DNA of 64,000 nt from Incurvaria masculella (taxonomy: Eukaryota; Arthropoda; Insecta; Lepidoptera; Incurvariidae): contig OX335665.1 of assembly GCA_946894095.1 (NCBI GenBank), positions 4,784,001 through 4,848,000 on the forward strand, given 5' to 3'. Below are positions 22,970 through 33,700 of this stretch, piece after piece. The stretch's first letter is position 1, and the number at the start of each line of letters is the position of its first letter. A model generated the notes under the pieces. The model saw only the letters and a list, made by a program, of their open reading frames with translations. It made no database searches and was not told where the DNA came from. Made by a program: the position numbers and the translations under genes.

Positions 22970-23184
22970 TCCATCCAAACTAATATTATAAATGCGAAAG
23001 TAACACTGTCTGTCTGTTACGTTTTCACGCCCAAACCACTGAACAAATTTCGATGTAATTTGGTATAGAGAAAGTGTGGGCCTGCGGAAAGGACGCAGGA
23101 CGTAGATGAACTCACAACATCAATTCAGTCCGACATCAATCCGAAACGACATTGACCCGAGCGGACTCGGGTACCTCAGCTAGT
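22970..23184 (+). mobile_element. Lep1-type non-autonomous Helitron
   Basis: Begins TCCATCCAAACTAATATTAT, AAATGCGAAAGTAACACTG, TCTGTCTGTTACGTTTTCACG, CCAAACCACTGAACAAATTTC, GATGTAATTTGGTATAGAGA and ends CTCAGCTAGT, inserted between A and A. The 5' TC, the 3' CTAGT and this very characteristic 5' sequence match the Helitron-like element that I know as widespread in Lepidoptera. About 215 bp, internally deleted, no protein. Confidence 0.85.
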
Positions 23185-23349
23185 AGGAAATAAATAAACA
23201 ATTATTGATTTGATTATCGCCAAATGTAATCTCAATTTACGAAATAAGGCATGTGACATTTGTTAGGAATCGTTCAATGAAAATATTTCAAATCCACTGA
23301 ATTTATCAAATTGTATCAATTTGAAAATTGAAATATATAAAGTAAACAA

Positions 23350-23620
23350 CCGGCCAAGTGCGAGTCGGACTCGCACACGAAGGGTTCCGTACCATCGTAA
23401 AAAAAAAATTACGATTGTTGTATGGGAGCCCCCTTTAATTTGAATTATATTTTAATCTTACCTATTTGTTGTGATAACGGCAAAATAAATACACACTCTG
23501 ACTTACGGTTACTGAATACAGCCCTGTGACAGACGGACGGACGGACGGACGGACGGACGGACGGACAGCGGAGGCTTAGTAATAGGGTTCCGTTTTCACC
23601 CTTTGGGTACGGAACCCTAA
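23350..23620 (+). mobile_element. (GGAC)n MITE, copy 1
   Basis: Starts CCGGCCAAGTGCGAGTCGG, then GAAGGGTTCCGTACCATCG; ends AGCGGAGGCTTAGTAATAGG and GGGTACGGAACCCT. GGGTTCCGTACC and GGTACGGAACCC are inverted repeats. Carries about nine GGAC repeats at 23529-23566 between them. Matches the lepidopteran MITE type with hitch-hiking (GTCY)n microsatellites. Non-coding. Confidence 0.85.
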
Positions 23621-23740
23621 AAATACATGTTTTATTCAAGGATACACTTCATATCATATCATGTAGTGATTCGAAACACAGTTATCTGTAATTTTCTCGA
23701 TATAATGAATTCATAAACACAACTCCAAATATTCAAAAAA

Positions 23741-24027
23741 AACCGGTCAAGTGCGAATCGGACTTGCACACGGATGTGTCCATACCATCGTACAAGATTT
23801 AACACAAAGATATCGCGATTCTTTTGTCAGGGAGGTCTCTTTACTTTTTTGTTTATTTTTTCTTTTTTGCTGTTATAGCGGCGTAACAAATACACACTCT
23901 GTGAAAATTTCAGCTATCTACCTATTACGGTACAGATACGGAGATACAGCCCGCTGACCGACGGACGGATGGACATGAAGGCTTGGTAATACGGTTCCGT
24001 TGGCACCCCTGGGTGCAGAAGCCTAAT
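23741..24027 (+). mobile_element. (GGAC)n MITE, copy 2
   Basis: Diverged copy starting AACCGGTCAAGTGCGAATCG, with only a short GACGGACGGATGGAC microsatellite and a degraded right end (GGGTGCAGAAGCCT). Confidence 0.8.
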
Positions 24028-24164
24028 AACTTTAATACATATATTAATATACTTTATCGTTCTAAGCATGTACGTCGCTTAATCCAAGGATTATGATTTC
24101 AGGGCTCTTTCTTTATTTAATGTATGTAATACGGCATATGTAATACATACATATCCCATTCAGT

Positions 24165-24475
24165 CGGTTATTACAGAGGTTGCTCTCAAACCATTGTAGT
24201 CTTATTTTTTTAGGTGGTAGCATTTAAAGGGTTAATATTATATAGTTTTTTAGCTGTAAGAATAATAATGTATCTTGTATTTTGAATCTTTTTCAAGAGG
24301 TCACTGTAGCAGTTCATAACAGAAATAATAATATTAAAACAGAAATAATAGTATTAAAACTGAATCGTACAAAGTTTTCACAACCTTTTCATGTTGCCAC
24401 TGGAGTAGTGCATCACTTGACGCTAGGTTCGGGTCTCCTCATTCCCTAAAATGTAGTTGAGAGAGGCGATGGCTG
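24165..24475. repeat. Dispersed repeat D, copy 1
   Basis: GTTGCTCTCAAACCATTGT, AGGTGGTAGC, TTGCCACTGGAGTAGTGCAT and GGCGATGGCTGTGCCCGG recur at 27908-28125. A duplicated AACAGAAATAATA(A/G)TATTAAA word lies inside at about 24320-24360. Unknown family. Confidence 0.6.
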
Positions 24476-24543
24476 TGCCCGGCGTGACCAATAATCAGAC
24501 AGTATGAAACACTAATATTTTTTTTACTAATGCGTGTAAAGAT

Positions 24544-24585
24544 AAGCACAAGAAGGGTTCCGTACCATCGTACAAGATTCAATTT
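24544..24585 (+). mobile_element. (GGAC)n MITE, short fragment
   Basis: AAGAAGGGTTCCGTACCATC and GTACAAGATT match the left part of the family; the remainder is absent. Confidence 0.55.
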
Positions 24586-24878
24586 AATATTTGTAATATT
24601 TTTTATTTAAACAGCAAGCTAAGCTAAGCAAGCAGGTCCGTCGTTTTGAAATTTTGAATGCCTGCAATATATGTTAAGCATTTGGCAAACCGACAGAACG
24701 ATCCATCAAGATAAAGTAGACGTTTTTTCTTAACTTTGTTATATTAGACGACACGATACTCTTAATTTCCGTTGCCTTCGGTAGGATGTTGATAGTTGTT
24801 TGATTATTTTCAGTGCGGATTACACGTTATTACGAGGAACTTATTATTTCATGTACAATATGTTAAGCTCCTTTAGGG

Positions 24879-25029
24879 TCTCTTCCACCAAGCACTGATT
24901 AGCTTAATCCTCAAATTAAAGGGCCTTTCTTAACATCTCGCAATCGATACGTATACAAGATAATACAGCACTTTTGTAATAAAAGGCCTTTAAGTGGCGA
25001 TTAAATTAAATCAGCACTTGGTGAAAACC
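24879..25029. mobile_element. MITE-C copy 2 (first of a dimer)
   Basis: Left end TCTTCCACCAAGCACTGATT, right end inverse ATCAGCACTTGGTGAAAACC. The interior has AAAGGGCCTTTCTTAACATC, GCAATCGATACGTATACAAG and GGCCTTTAAGTGGCG. Best-preserved copy of the family. Confidence 0.85.
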
Positions 25030-25030
25030 A

Positions 25031-25175
25031 GGCCCTTTTCACCTAGCTTCATTAGCTTAATCACCACAGGGGCCTTTCTTCGCAGCTTGCAATCAATACC
25101 TATGCAAGATAATCAGCACTTTTGTTGAAGACCCTTTAAGCGTCGATTCAATTAAATCAGTAAATCAGAAAACCA
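25031..25175. mobile_element. MITE-C copy 3 (second of a dimer)
   Basis: GGCCCTTTTCACCTAGCTTC to AATCAGAAAACC; follows copy 2 directly. The same GGGGCCTTTCTTCGCAGCTTG, CAAGATAATCAGCAC and CCCTTTAAGCG blocks. Confidence 0.8.
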
Positions 25176-25246
25176 GGCTTAGTGCTATTATTTGTCAATT
25201 TAGGAATGTTACATGCAATATTCTAATTGTAAGCCTGATGGTCTAA

Positions 25247-25552
25247 ATTAGCCTATCCAACCACGTAAAATCCCGTACTCCGTCCCCTTTCTACCTTTAC
25301 ACAACGCGGAACAGGCACAAATTCACAGTCGACATTCCAAAATTACGAACACACCGATCCTCTAGATCCTTTATCTATAGGGTCGATAAACAATGGAATG
25401 AACACCCTTCTGAGGTAAATTACGATCTACTTCCCCTAAATTACGACCTGCGGTCCTTCAAGCGTGGTGTGAAGAAGCACCTGGCCGGCCGGCATGGTTT
25501 TCGCAGCCCCCCTGAATGTTCGAAAACCCATGGGCGTCGTCAGGCACCTTAA
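25247..25552 (+). pseudogene. LINE ORF2 C-terminal fragment
   Basis: About 101 codons open to TAA at 25550-25552, reading ...KSRTPSPFYLYTTRNRHKF..., ...FIYRVDKQWNEHPSEV..., ...DLRSFKRGVKKHL... . The word order 'aromatic/basic - hydrophobic - WN-LP - LxxFKxxVxxxL' is that of the extreme C-terminus of reverse transcriptases of jockey/CR1-like LINEs. Upstream domains are missing, so it is a 5'-truncated insertion. A short 3' tail (CGTTATTATGGAAATACAG) follows. The clade is not certain. Confidence 0.65.
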
Positions 25553-25714
25553 TATGTCCTGGCGTACGCCATATGTCGCGCTTAACTGTAAAGAAACTTG
25601 TACATCGTTATTATGGAAATACAGATAAATTCAAGATTGATTTCTATCATTTTGACTGCTTGCAGTAGAATGAATTAGGGAATGATTTCCCTGTTCAGTG
25701 TAACATTGGGTTGT

Positions 25715-26480
25715 GTAAAATTTTTTATTTTTATTTATTTATTAAGGCGAGCTCACAGTGCATTTACATAACAATAGAAAAATAATATAAATGAAAATAA
25801 CACCAATTCCGAGCTCATACAGCTGGAAGAAACATAAAATAAAAACGTGAGAATTACAGTAGCACGATCTAGTATAAACGAAAGAAAATACATTAGTTAT
25901 CTCATACAGTTGGAAGAAACAAATAATAAAAAAGTGAGAATAACAGCTGCACGATCAAACATGAAGCACAAAATTAACATATTAGGTTAATAGCAGAAAT
26001 AATAATCAAACAGTTAAAGCAGACAAAATTTAGACAATGTGAATTACACAAAAAAAATGTAAAAAGCAGCCTAAATCTGGAGAAAAGCTTGAATGTATTT
26101 GTTTTTTATGGAAGCAGGCTTAGAGGTGAAAAGGTCGATATCGTCCTGGACCTCGTTAAACAGGTGACTGGTACGCCAGAAAAAACCGGTGAGGGTGGCT
26201 GCGTTGAGCCTCGCGAAACCACGTTTAGCGAGGCACCATACTAGCGGATTTGCGGACTATCGCAGATATATTGAGCTTGTTCAAAAACGTTTGAAGACTT
26301 CCCGGTTTATGGGTGGCTATGCTGCGGAACAAAGATGCTCAGAAAAGCCTCCTCAGAGAAATGCACAGAGAAATGCCAGGAATGCACCTCCTCTCGTGAA
26401 ACGATGCTTAGCGAGGCACCATACCAGAGGATTGGCGGACTATCGCTGAGCTATCGAGCTTGTTCAAATTACACTTGAAT
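25715..26480 (-). mobile_element. Retroelement-like 3' tail with internal duplication
   Basis: Begins with a T-rich run (TTTTTATTTTTATTTATTTATT), as a reversed poly-A. GAAACCACGTTTAGCGAGGC..ATCGC..GAGCTTGTTCAAA (26213-26288) is repeated at 26395-26467, and the same block occurs inverted at 53505-53615. A forward frame 26189-26449 spans both copies but carries no recognisable domain. Probably a LINE 3' region; not proven. Confidence 0.45.
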
Positions 26481-27071
26481 GCGTGACTTGAGTTTAAGAA
26501 ACGGCTAATTCTCAAAAGCCAAATATCAACCACAGACACAGACGGAGCACTGCTGATTCTCTGCGGCGGGTGCCCCGATTATAGGTAGGATGGGAAGGAA
26601 TAAGGGATTCAGTTCCACGGAGCAACGTCCATGGTACCTGTAGAATAGACTGAGCGACCCCACAAATCGTCAGTGGCTTATGGATTCCAGGCCAACGGTG
26701 AGTTGTAGGTCCTCAACAAGACGGACCAATATACTTGCAAGCACTATAGAAATACATATATTCTCGCTTGCTGCCTTCAAAACGTCAAAATCCAAAGTGT
26801 GACGTTTATCGTACCGTCCACTGTACACCCACAGCTGGCCCTAATCGTTCGCCTAACGCGGCATTATCGGCGAGTGAAAATTTCGGCAGACCTTGCAGCG
26901 GACAGCGCGACAATTTCGCAAGCCGATTGTACTAGTAGGTACAGAAAATACAATTACAGACAGCCGTTTGTTTTTTAGTCGCTTTTCGCAACTCCGACGG
27001 CTTCAAGGCGATTCGTTGGCTATGGGTAGAGGCCTCAGACTTATGATTTCACTACGTATTGAGTAAGTCAT
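26481..27071. other. No gene seen
   Basis: Mixed-composition DNA; nothing supported. Confidence 0.35.
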
Positions 27072-27240
27072 ACTAGACGGAGATGGTTAAAATCACACCT
27101 ACTGTCATGGCACCCCGTCTAGGTGCCATACCAAGACCTTCCCTTCATGAGCACGGCTAAATCGAGCTGGATTGAAAACGCGGACAATCATTTATCCCAT
27201 CGTTTAATCCGATGCGATGGTACCAACCATAGATAAAAGG
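27072..27240 (-). mobile_element. SINE body fragment (S5), diverged
   Basis: TCACACCTACTGTCATGGCACC, AGGTGCCATACCAAGACCTTCC, GCGATGGTACCAACC match the reversed SINE body, with many changes and no tRNA head. Confidence 0.6.
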
Positions 27241-27462
27241 ACGGAGATAGACATGATATCTGGCACGCTTACATACTATGGGATTGGACATGCCACCACA
27301 TGCCACATGCAAACATAATTGCAGACGGATTGGAGGGTTTGTGTAGTTGTGGACATACTTGACTGTGGCATGTATCGACTGTGTGGCATATGAAGCGCCT
27401 CCGGATTCTCATACCGTTATACGGCCACTTTGGCCATACGGCAGAGGCACGATCGACTGCAT

Positions 27463-27580
27463 GCCAGAGTGGTCAGTCTGAGGTCTCACCTAAATTGGCG
27501 TTTACGGAACTTCGAAGTCACGTAAAAACGTCAAACCCCATACAAATGTTTACTACTTATTCTGTGGTTTTACTTCTTCA
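27463..27580. mobile_element. MITE-B copy 2, left part only
   Basis: GAGTGGTCAGTCTGAGGTC, TCACCTAAATTGGCGTTTACG and AACGTCAAACCCCATACAA, as in copy 1, then breaks off. A chance frame, 27381-27689, runs through it. Confidence 0.7.
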
Positions 27581-27907
27581 AGCTTACGATAGAATACAGA
27601 GAGACCCTACATCGCTTTGCAGTTGGATGTTCTCTAAATTCAGAGATACCTCAGGGTCGTCAACGAGTTATAAGTGGGATCGGCAGTGAATGCAATGGCG
27701 ATGACAAACTTATCGCTGTGCAGCAAACATTGCGTCACCAAACAAACCGCCATCCAAGGTTTAATAATCCTTTGAACTGTCATACAATTTCATTGTTTAC
27801 AAGTTTCCTATCAATAATGACGAGGGCTCTGTTCACCCGAATTATTATGATTTGTTTTTCGGTATTGGCCAAAATCTAACACAGGAATCTTATTAATACT
27901 TCATTGT

Positions 27908-28125
27908 TAAGGCTGCTCTCAAACCATTATTCTCTTAATTTTCTGTAGGTGGTAGCAAAAAAAAAAAGACTTTTTCTTGCTGCCACTGGAGAAGTGCATC
28001 CTTGCTAACGGTGACGCTTGGTTCAGGTAATCTCTTTCCATAAAAAATGGTAGAGATAGGCGATGGCTGTGCCCGGAGTGATGCTCGTAAACGGATGATG
28101 TCTGCGGGGACTGGCCTGCTCCAAT
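27908..28125. repeat. Dispersed repeat D, copy 2
   Basis: CTGCTCTCAAACCATTATTC, AGGTGGTAGC plus poly-A, CTGCCACTGGAGAAGTGCAT, GGCGATGGCTGTGCCCGG. The counterpart of 24165-24475. Confidence 0.6.
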
Positions 28126-28204
28126 TGGCACCATGTTAGATGACGAGGATAGCTTTTGCAAATAAGCTGATATTTGTCATGAACTATTGCATACGGCATT
28201 ATTT

Positions 28205-28613
28205 TTTTTATGCAAACTGACATGGACGGCTAATATCACACACCTACCGTTATGATATTTGCCCAATACACCACATTTCCGAAGGAATTAGGTGCCATGC
28301 CAGGACCTTCCCTTTATGAGCACGGCTGTATTGAACTGGATGGAAATCACGGACAATATTTCATTGCCGCTTCGACCATCTTTTCATCCAATGCGATGGT
28401 ACCAACCCGGGCGGGCTTGAACCCTACCACCTAGTAGGGGAAGGGGACCTACCGTTTTACATGGATTCCGAACCATGGAGCAGCTCGCATTCGTGACGAA
28501 ATGTACTCATCTAACTCGGGATGAGAAAGAAAGTGGTGCATGACCGGGGCGAGCATTTGAACCCAGCCCTCTGGTATGCTAGTCTAGCCCCCGCGCCACT
28601 AGGCTACGAGCCG
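28205..28613 (-). mobile_element. tRNA-derived SINE, full length (S3)
   Basis: Reverse orientation. The head reads GGCTCGTAGCCTAGTGGCGC on the minus strand, with B-box-like GGTTCAAATGC, and the body is as in S1. The 3' end abuts a T-run on the plus strand (reversed A tail). The forward frame 28252-28434 lies in the body. Confidence 0.8.
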
Positions 28614-28771
28614 CTCATTGTTGTCCTTCTTTTTAATTTAGTGCTTTACCTGTGTTTTTGTTTAAACATTTGACAAACGGCCGACACGACACGTCACGCA
28701 AGGGCAGACGCTATTTAGCGCAACGAACATGCGATTTTGCGCGCTCCGAATTCGTACCACCAACTACAGTC

Positions 28772-29520
28772 AAGGCTATGGTCACAGGAAATCTTAGATT
28801 TGAAAATTTGAAGAAATGCATTCTTTGTCCATTGACCGAGGCGCAATTTTTTACGGCGACTGCCATTGAAATAGCGAAATCGTCTTCCAGGCCCTAACGT
28901 TTCCCTACCCCTAAACGTTGTCAATTTTATATCAAATATTTTGTATCACTTGAAAAAGCTTCATTCTATGTCTGGAAGTTTTGATTTTTGTGAAAATATC
29001 TGTATTTTTCTGTAAAAAAAAAAATCTAAAGTGAACGTAAAAAAGAATTAATTTTTTCAATATATGTGAGTCAATATTTTCCATTTCAAAGGTATATTAA
29101 AGAAAAAACATTTTTTTTTATGTGACTGGATATGATGGCTAATACCACACCTTCTGTCATGGTATTAGCCCAACACACCACATGGGAACTAGGTGCCATG
29201 CCAGGACCTTCCTTATATTGCTCGGCTACATTGAACTGGATGGAAAACACGGACAATTTTCATTGCCGCTTCGACCATGGTTCATTCAATGCGATGGTAC
29301 CAACCCGGGCGGGATTAACCCTACCACCTAGTAATTAAGGAAGGGGACCTACAGTTTAACGTGTAATCCGAACCACGACCAGCCTCTCTCATCGGTCTAA
29401 CATAGATTTCTATAATATATTTTGGAATCCAAAATCGAAAAAACCTAGTAAAATATTAATAGCATGGAAACAGTTATCACCGTGGCATCGGTAATTGATA
29501 GGGTAAAGACGTTGTCAGAA
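28772..29520. repeat. Dispersed repeat R, copy 3, split by a SINE
   Basis: Longest copy of R: GTCACAGGAAATCTTAGATT, GCGACTGCCATTGAAATAGCG, GGCCCTAACGTTTCCCTACCC, TTGAAAAAGCTTCATTC, AATATCTGTATTTTTCTG, then after the SINE TAGCATGGAAACAGTTATC and GGTAATTGATAGGG. Confidence 0.65.
29117..29388 (-). mobile_element. SINE copy S4, 5'-truncated, inside repeat R
   Basis: CTAGGTGCCATGCCAGGACC, TTGAACTGGATGGAAAACACG, GCGATGGTACCAACCCGGGCG, CCTACCACCTAGTAA; lacks the tRNA-like head. Sits inside repeat R and so is younger than it. Confidence 0.75.
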
Positions 29521-30302
29521 AAAAATTGTTGAAGCATCAAAATAAGTTGTTACTATAATGAATCGAGCTTATTTCTCAGGACAGCTTTTATTTTGTCAAT
29601 TGCTTTTTGTCATTGAAACAAAGTCGTATTTGTTACTGTAACAACTTTTGTTAGTGTAACAAAGTGGAAGTTGCGAGCGCAACAATGTCTAGTATGTTTT
29701 ACTAGAATTACTTTGTTAGATTGTATATATGGTCAACAAAATAAAGGTTGTCGTTGCAACCAATTCACTATGACGGCTCTCCAGGGTTAAAGTTCCTTTG
29801 TTGGGCCAACAATATTTTTTTCTCAGTGCATACGAACGAGTTTCGTTAGCTACTCTCGACCTTCCGTGCTCGCTGGTACAAATACTCCAACTGTTCAAAT
29901 GATAGGCGAAACTGCATTCTGCGCACCTACCACTAGGCATGCTGCATTATGTATGCGCCGAGCGGATCGGCGGAGCCCTGAGGCAGGCACGCGATGCTGC
30001 GAGGTCGCACGAAAATCGTGGAAAATCTGCGCAGGCGCACGTTGAAAACTCAGCCAGAGGGCTTCTTGTGTCGACTGGAAAGAGAAGACCAGGGGGCCCG
30101 TTCTGGGGCATATCCCTTGGTACATTAACCCGCCAGGTGAATAGGCAAGTGAGTGGTTAGACCTGGGGTTCTGTTGCATTTCGTACCATGCAAAATGTCA
30201 AACGACGTGTTATTAGGGCAAGTGGACTGAAATTTACCAGTTCGCGTTGTACGAAATGCACGTGCCTATTCACACAGTCATTTAATTTAACCTAGTAAAC
30301 CC
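29521..30302. other. Probable diverged mobile DNA; no gene
   Basis: 29540-29830 holds related words TGTTACTGTAACAACTTTTG, TTAGTGTAACAAAGTGG and TTTGTTGGGCCAACAATAT, suggesting a decayed element. 29940-30060 is CpG-rich. Opposed frames at 29895-30179 and 29939-30160 are unsupported. Confidence 0.35.
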
Positions 30303-30515
30303 TCAGGTAAGAGTGAGTTCGAGTTCGGGAGTGAGTTAACCTAAAAATAGCTGGGAAATATATTATTATTTAAATACCGGAACTGTTATTTATACTTCTA
30401 ACGTATTTAGGGGACAGACCAGATTTTCAAGAAGTGTAGATATATTAACTATTTAATAAAGTGAGTTGATATTTAGTGATGAATTCGAACTCACTCTTGC
30501 CCTGAATGGACCCCC
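30303..30515. mobile_element. MITE-A copy 4
   Basis: CTCAGGTAAGAGTGAGTTCG at left (outer 13 bp lost) and CCTGAATGGACCCCC intact at right. About 213 bp, with an internal deletion around the ATGTTCAAGAAG block. Confidence 0.85.
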
Positions 30516-30529
30516 AGTTCTTGCGATAA

Positions 30530-30995
30530 TGGGGAAGATATTGCTTATTTATCACGACAGGTGGCGTCTAGGCAACCTACCCCAAAGAAAACTGTCAACG
30601 CTGTCAGAAACCCTTCAAAATTAAGCAGAATTGATAATAAAAAAAATTTACTCAATCTGTGCTATTGAAATGACTCAATTCTCTCCATATTCTTCCAAAA
30701 ACTCATCGTTCCATATTATGCCAATCAAATGAGGTTGTGGGAAAGAAATGCCACAGTAACATATAACCTATAATATTTCATTTCAAACTTTTTGTTGGTT
30801 AACACACATTACATTACATTAAAATTAGTTAGAAGACAAATAAAAGCTCTTTTTTTCCTGCGAACCCTAATATAACTGCGTCATGGAGTGTCTGTCATCT
30901 GTCATCTGTCATCTTAAAACTCGTAAATAAAAATTTGACAGAAATGACAGTTTTGACGTCACTAAGGTGAGGTCGCTCATGCGACACCTATAATA
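30530..30995 (+). repeat. Dispersed repeat F, copy 1
   Basis: CTTATTTATCACGACAGGTGG, AATGACTCAATTCTCTCC, CCAATCAAATGAGG, GTAACATATAACCTATAATATTT, TCATTCATC-type words and GGTCGCTCATGCGACA occur in the opposite orientation at 51335-51835. Contains a triplicated CTGTCAT(CT) at about 30893-30915. Confidence 0.6.
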
Positions 30996-30999
30996 AGCT

Positions 31000-31672
31000 T
31001 GTGTTTTCTTCCCTATTTCTTCGTAGGACAAATGAATACTCACTCCTGAATCTTCACTGAATCAATTCATCGATGCGCGTTAGCGCTGAATTTGGAAAAA
31101 CACGGAAATGTTCCATTTTTAGCCACTCATTCCTTGTGGCGATGCGATCGATTACAAGAACGTCAAAATAACACTCCTGGTTCATTAATTCAAATTTCCC
31201 AGAAATACAAACATAGATACTAAAGTTAATCTTAAAATGGCGTATATTTATAAACCAGTGAGGGTGAAACAGAATTTCTAAGTCGATAATTCTGCTTGTA
31301 TAATTTTAGTTCATTGTCCGTCTACTTTTTTTGCTGACATGACAGGTTAGACCCTGACGTTTGGTCACCCTAGTCAAAGGGCATTGTGACCCTATGATTC
31401 CGGACGAGGGGTGAAACTGGAATACATAGTTAGAGTGAGATATGAGAAGCTACTACCACTGCTAGAATCACTGTTTTAAATATACAGATTTGATTTTCAA
31501 TGGCATCATGCCTGCCTCGCTGTTAAATTACATTTTGTACAACAAGTTTTTAGAGTATTTTTATGTCTTGTGTAGCCGGTCCCATGAATTTTTTCCATGC
31601 AGCCAAATATGGAACACCAAAGAAATCGAATTCGAATAGGTTAGCTCTCGCAGGATTTTTTTATTAGCAGGA
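31000..31672. other. No gene seen
   Basis: No frame, tandem or inverted repeat could be supported between repeat F and the minisatellite. Confidence 0.4.
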
Positions 31673-32380
31673 CTTTGCGTAGAGCTACGAGCAGACTTTT
31701 ATGTAGAGCTACGAGCAGACTTTTATGTAGAGCTACGAGCAGAGTTTTATTTATTTGGAGCTACGAGCAGGGTTTTACGTAGAGCTACGGGAATAGTTTC
31801 ATTTATTTAGAGCTACGAGCAAGGGTTTATGTAGCTAGAGCTACGAGCAGGGTTTTACGTAAAGCTTCGAGCACGGTTTTACGTAGAGCTACGACCAGAG
31901 TTTATGTTAAGCTAGAGGCAGAGTTTTATGTAGAGTTTCGAGCAGAATTTTAAGTAGAGCTTCGAGCTGAGTTTTATGTAGAGCTACGAGCAAGGGTTTA
32001 TGTAGGTAGAGCTACGAGCAGAGTTTTACGTAGAGCTTCGAGCAAGGTTTTACGTAGATCTACATGCTGCGTTTTATGTAGATCTACGACCAACGCCTCA
32101 CACAGAGCTTTTTATATAGGTAGAGATACGAGCAGGGTTTTATGCAGGTAGAGCTACGATCAGGGTTTTACGTAGAGCTACGAGCAGGGTTTTGCATAGA
32201 ACTACGAGCTGCGTTTTATGTAGATCTACGAGCAACGCTTTACATAGAGCTCCAAGCTGGGTTACATGTAGAGCCACGAGCATAGTTTTATGTAGAGCTA
32301 CGAGCAGAGTTTTATGTATAGTTATTAGCAGTGTTTTTCGAACAGCTACGAGCAGTATGTTACGTAGACCTACGGATACC
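31673..32380. repeat. 24-bp minisatellite, about 28 units
   Basis: Core unit GTAGAGCTACGAGCAGGGTTTTAC/T. Most units are exactly 24 bp, with a few 18-32 bp variants (extra TTATTTG, TAGGTA). Units vary at CTACGA/CTTCGA and at GCAGGG/GCAGAG/GCAAGG. Because 24 is a multiple of three, frames stay open in places: a reverse frame 32400-32140 shows an eight-residue repeat of the form LVALRKTL. No start context, splice sites or homology support a real protein. Confidence 0.95.
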
Positions 32381-33419
32381 ATTATTTGTCTCTTCAACAT
32401 AAGTATAGGTTACATATTTGAAATAAATAAATATTCTTAAATCATTTCTAATAGGGAAAAGTTTCAGGTTGTCTAATATTACTTACGCATACTCAAATGA
32501 ACTTCATCTAAATTTGTACGCGAATGCTTTTCAAAGATGGCGTTTTTGTTCCAAGATCGGAAAAATATAATATTTTTTAATTTACGATTTATCACTAATT
32601 TGATGTCAAACAGAGACATAAATTTAAAACGAGTACCCTAAGCGCTATACGCTGATAATAGTTTAGCAATATTGACTCACCTAGATATGAGCGACCACTC
32701 AAAGTTAGACACATACGTTATCTGTAAATAATGAGGAATTCCTTGTTTATCACCCTGTTTTGTCAACAGCTGCATACTTTGAACCTGGGGTAGCAAGCTG
32801 GCAAACTAGAACGAGCTGTGATACTGGGACGCGCTATTGCGATAAGTGTTGCAGTAACATAATTTCATTACAAATGTAAATTAACCCAGTAACATCCTTC
32901 TCCAGGTAAATAGAACATAAGTACTTGACCAGAAATAAGTAACCAAGTAACTTATTACCTATGTAAGCAAGTCAAAATAAACTTTTTAGTTTTAATGCAA
33001 CGGAAGAAATATATTTTTGATAAACAGGGTGGCGAAAAAAGGTGAGAACGATCTTTACAGCATTTTCAGAGATGATTTTAAAGTTTTCCTTATCTGAGAT
33101 GCCTCAATAAACATTATCCTATACCTAAACAAACCTGCCATGTATCTGCTTTGAATGTTAAACAGCATAAGCTTTCCAGTTCACCTAAATACAGATTTTT
33201 TAATAATATTATTTCTTCAATTACAGTATTTCGATATAAAATAGGTAATAAGGTTACGGTGGTAACATATTTCGAGCTGGAAGAATACCATAAATTATCT
33301 TAGTATGGTTCTGACAGCCATTTTAGGGAAATAATTGAATGCGCAGAATATTACTATGAAATTCGTCTAGGCACAGGCCGATTTTGACAGCAAACGTCAA
33401 ATTCCTTGACACAGACTTT
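32381..33419 (+). other. No gene; weak recursive-splice-like site at 32906
   Basis: AT-rich. ACATCCTTCTCCAG/GTAAAT at 32905/32906 places an acceptor against a donor, with a further donor-like ATGTAAGC about 60 bp downstream. The polypyrimidine tract is short. Nothing else notable. Confidence 0.3.
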
Positions 33420-33700
33420 AAAACATTTGAATTTGGAAGCACGCCATTTTGCTTTTCGATTCCGGAGTCATGCTCGCGCCAAACGGCGGATTCTCGCGAC
33501 AGACAACACTCGGCGTGTTTCGCGCGCCGCGCGGCGGAGGCGGCGAAGCGGCATGGCGGCGTCAGATAGATACATACGTCCTTGCGCGGTGCTATTCAAC
33601 CGGTGACCCACTTCGAGTCTTGGCTGCGTGTACCTAGCGCTAGTGCGCCGACTCTGTGGCCGCGCGCTCGCCGGCGTTCGGCTAAATGGCGGGGAACGGG
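33420..33700. promoter_or_regulatory. CpG-rich island, candidate alternative promoter
   Basis: Strong CpG enrichment (TTTCGCGCGCCGCGCGGCGG, CCGCGCGCTCGCCGGCG) with AGCGGCATGGCGGCG and AAATGGCGGGG, both YY1/Pho-like. Three overlapping forward frames reflect composition. The ATG at 33553 opens only 17 codons. Which way it points and what it drives are unknown. Confidence 0.4.

Noticed and set aside
27381..27689. 102-codon forward frame
   Set aside because: Runs through a MITE-B fragment; chimeric and without a domain.
32140..32440. Frames of 86 (minus) and 82 (plus) codons with octapeptide periodicity
   Set aside because: Direct consequence of the 24-bp minisatellite; no independent support as a gene.
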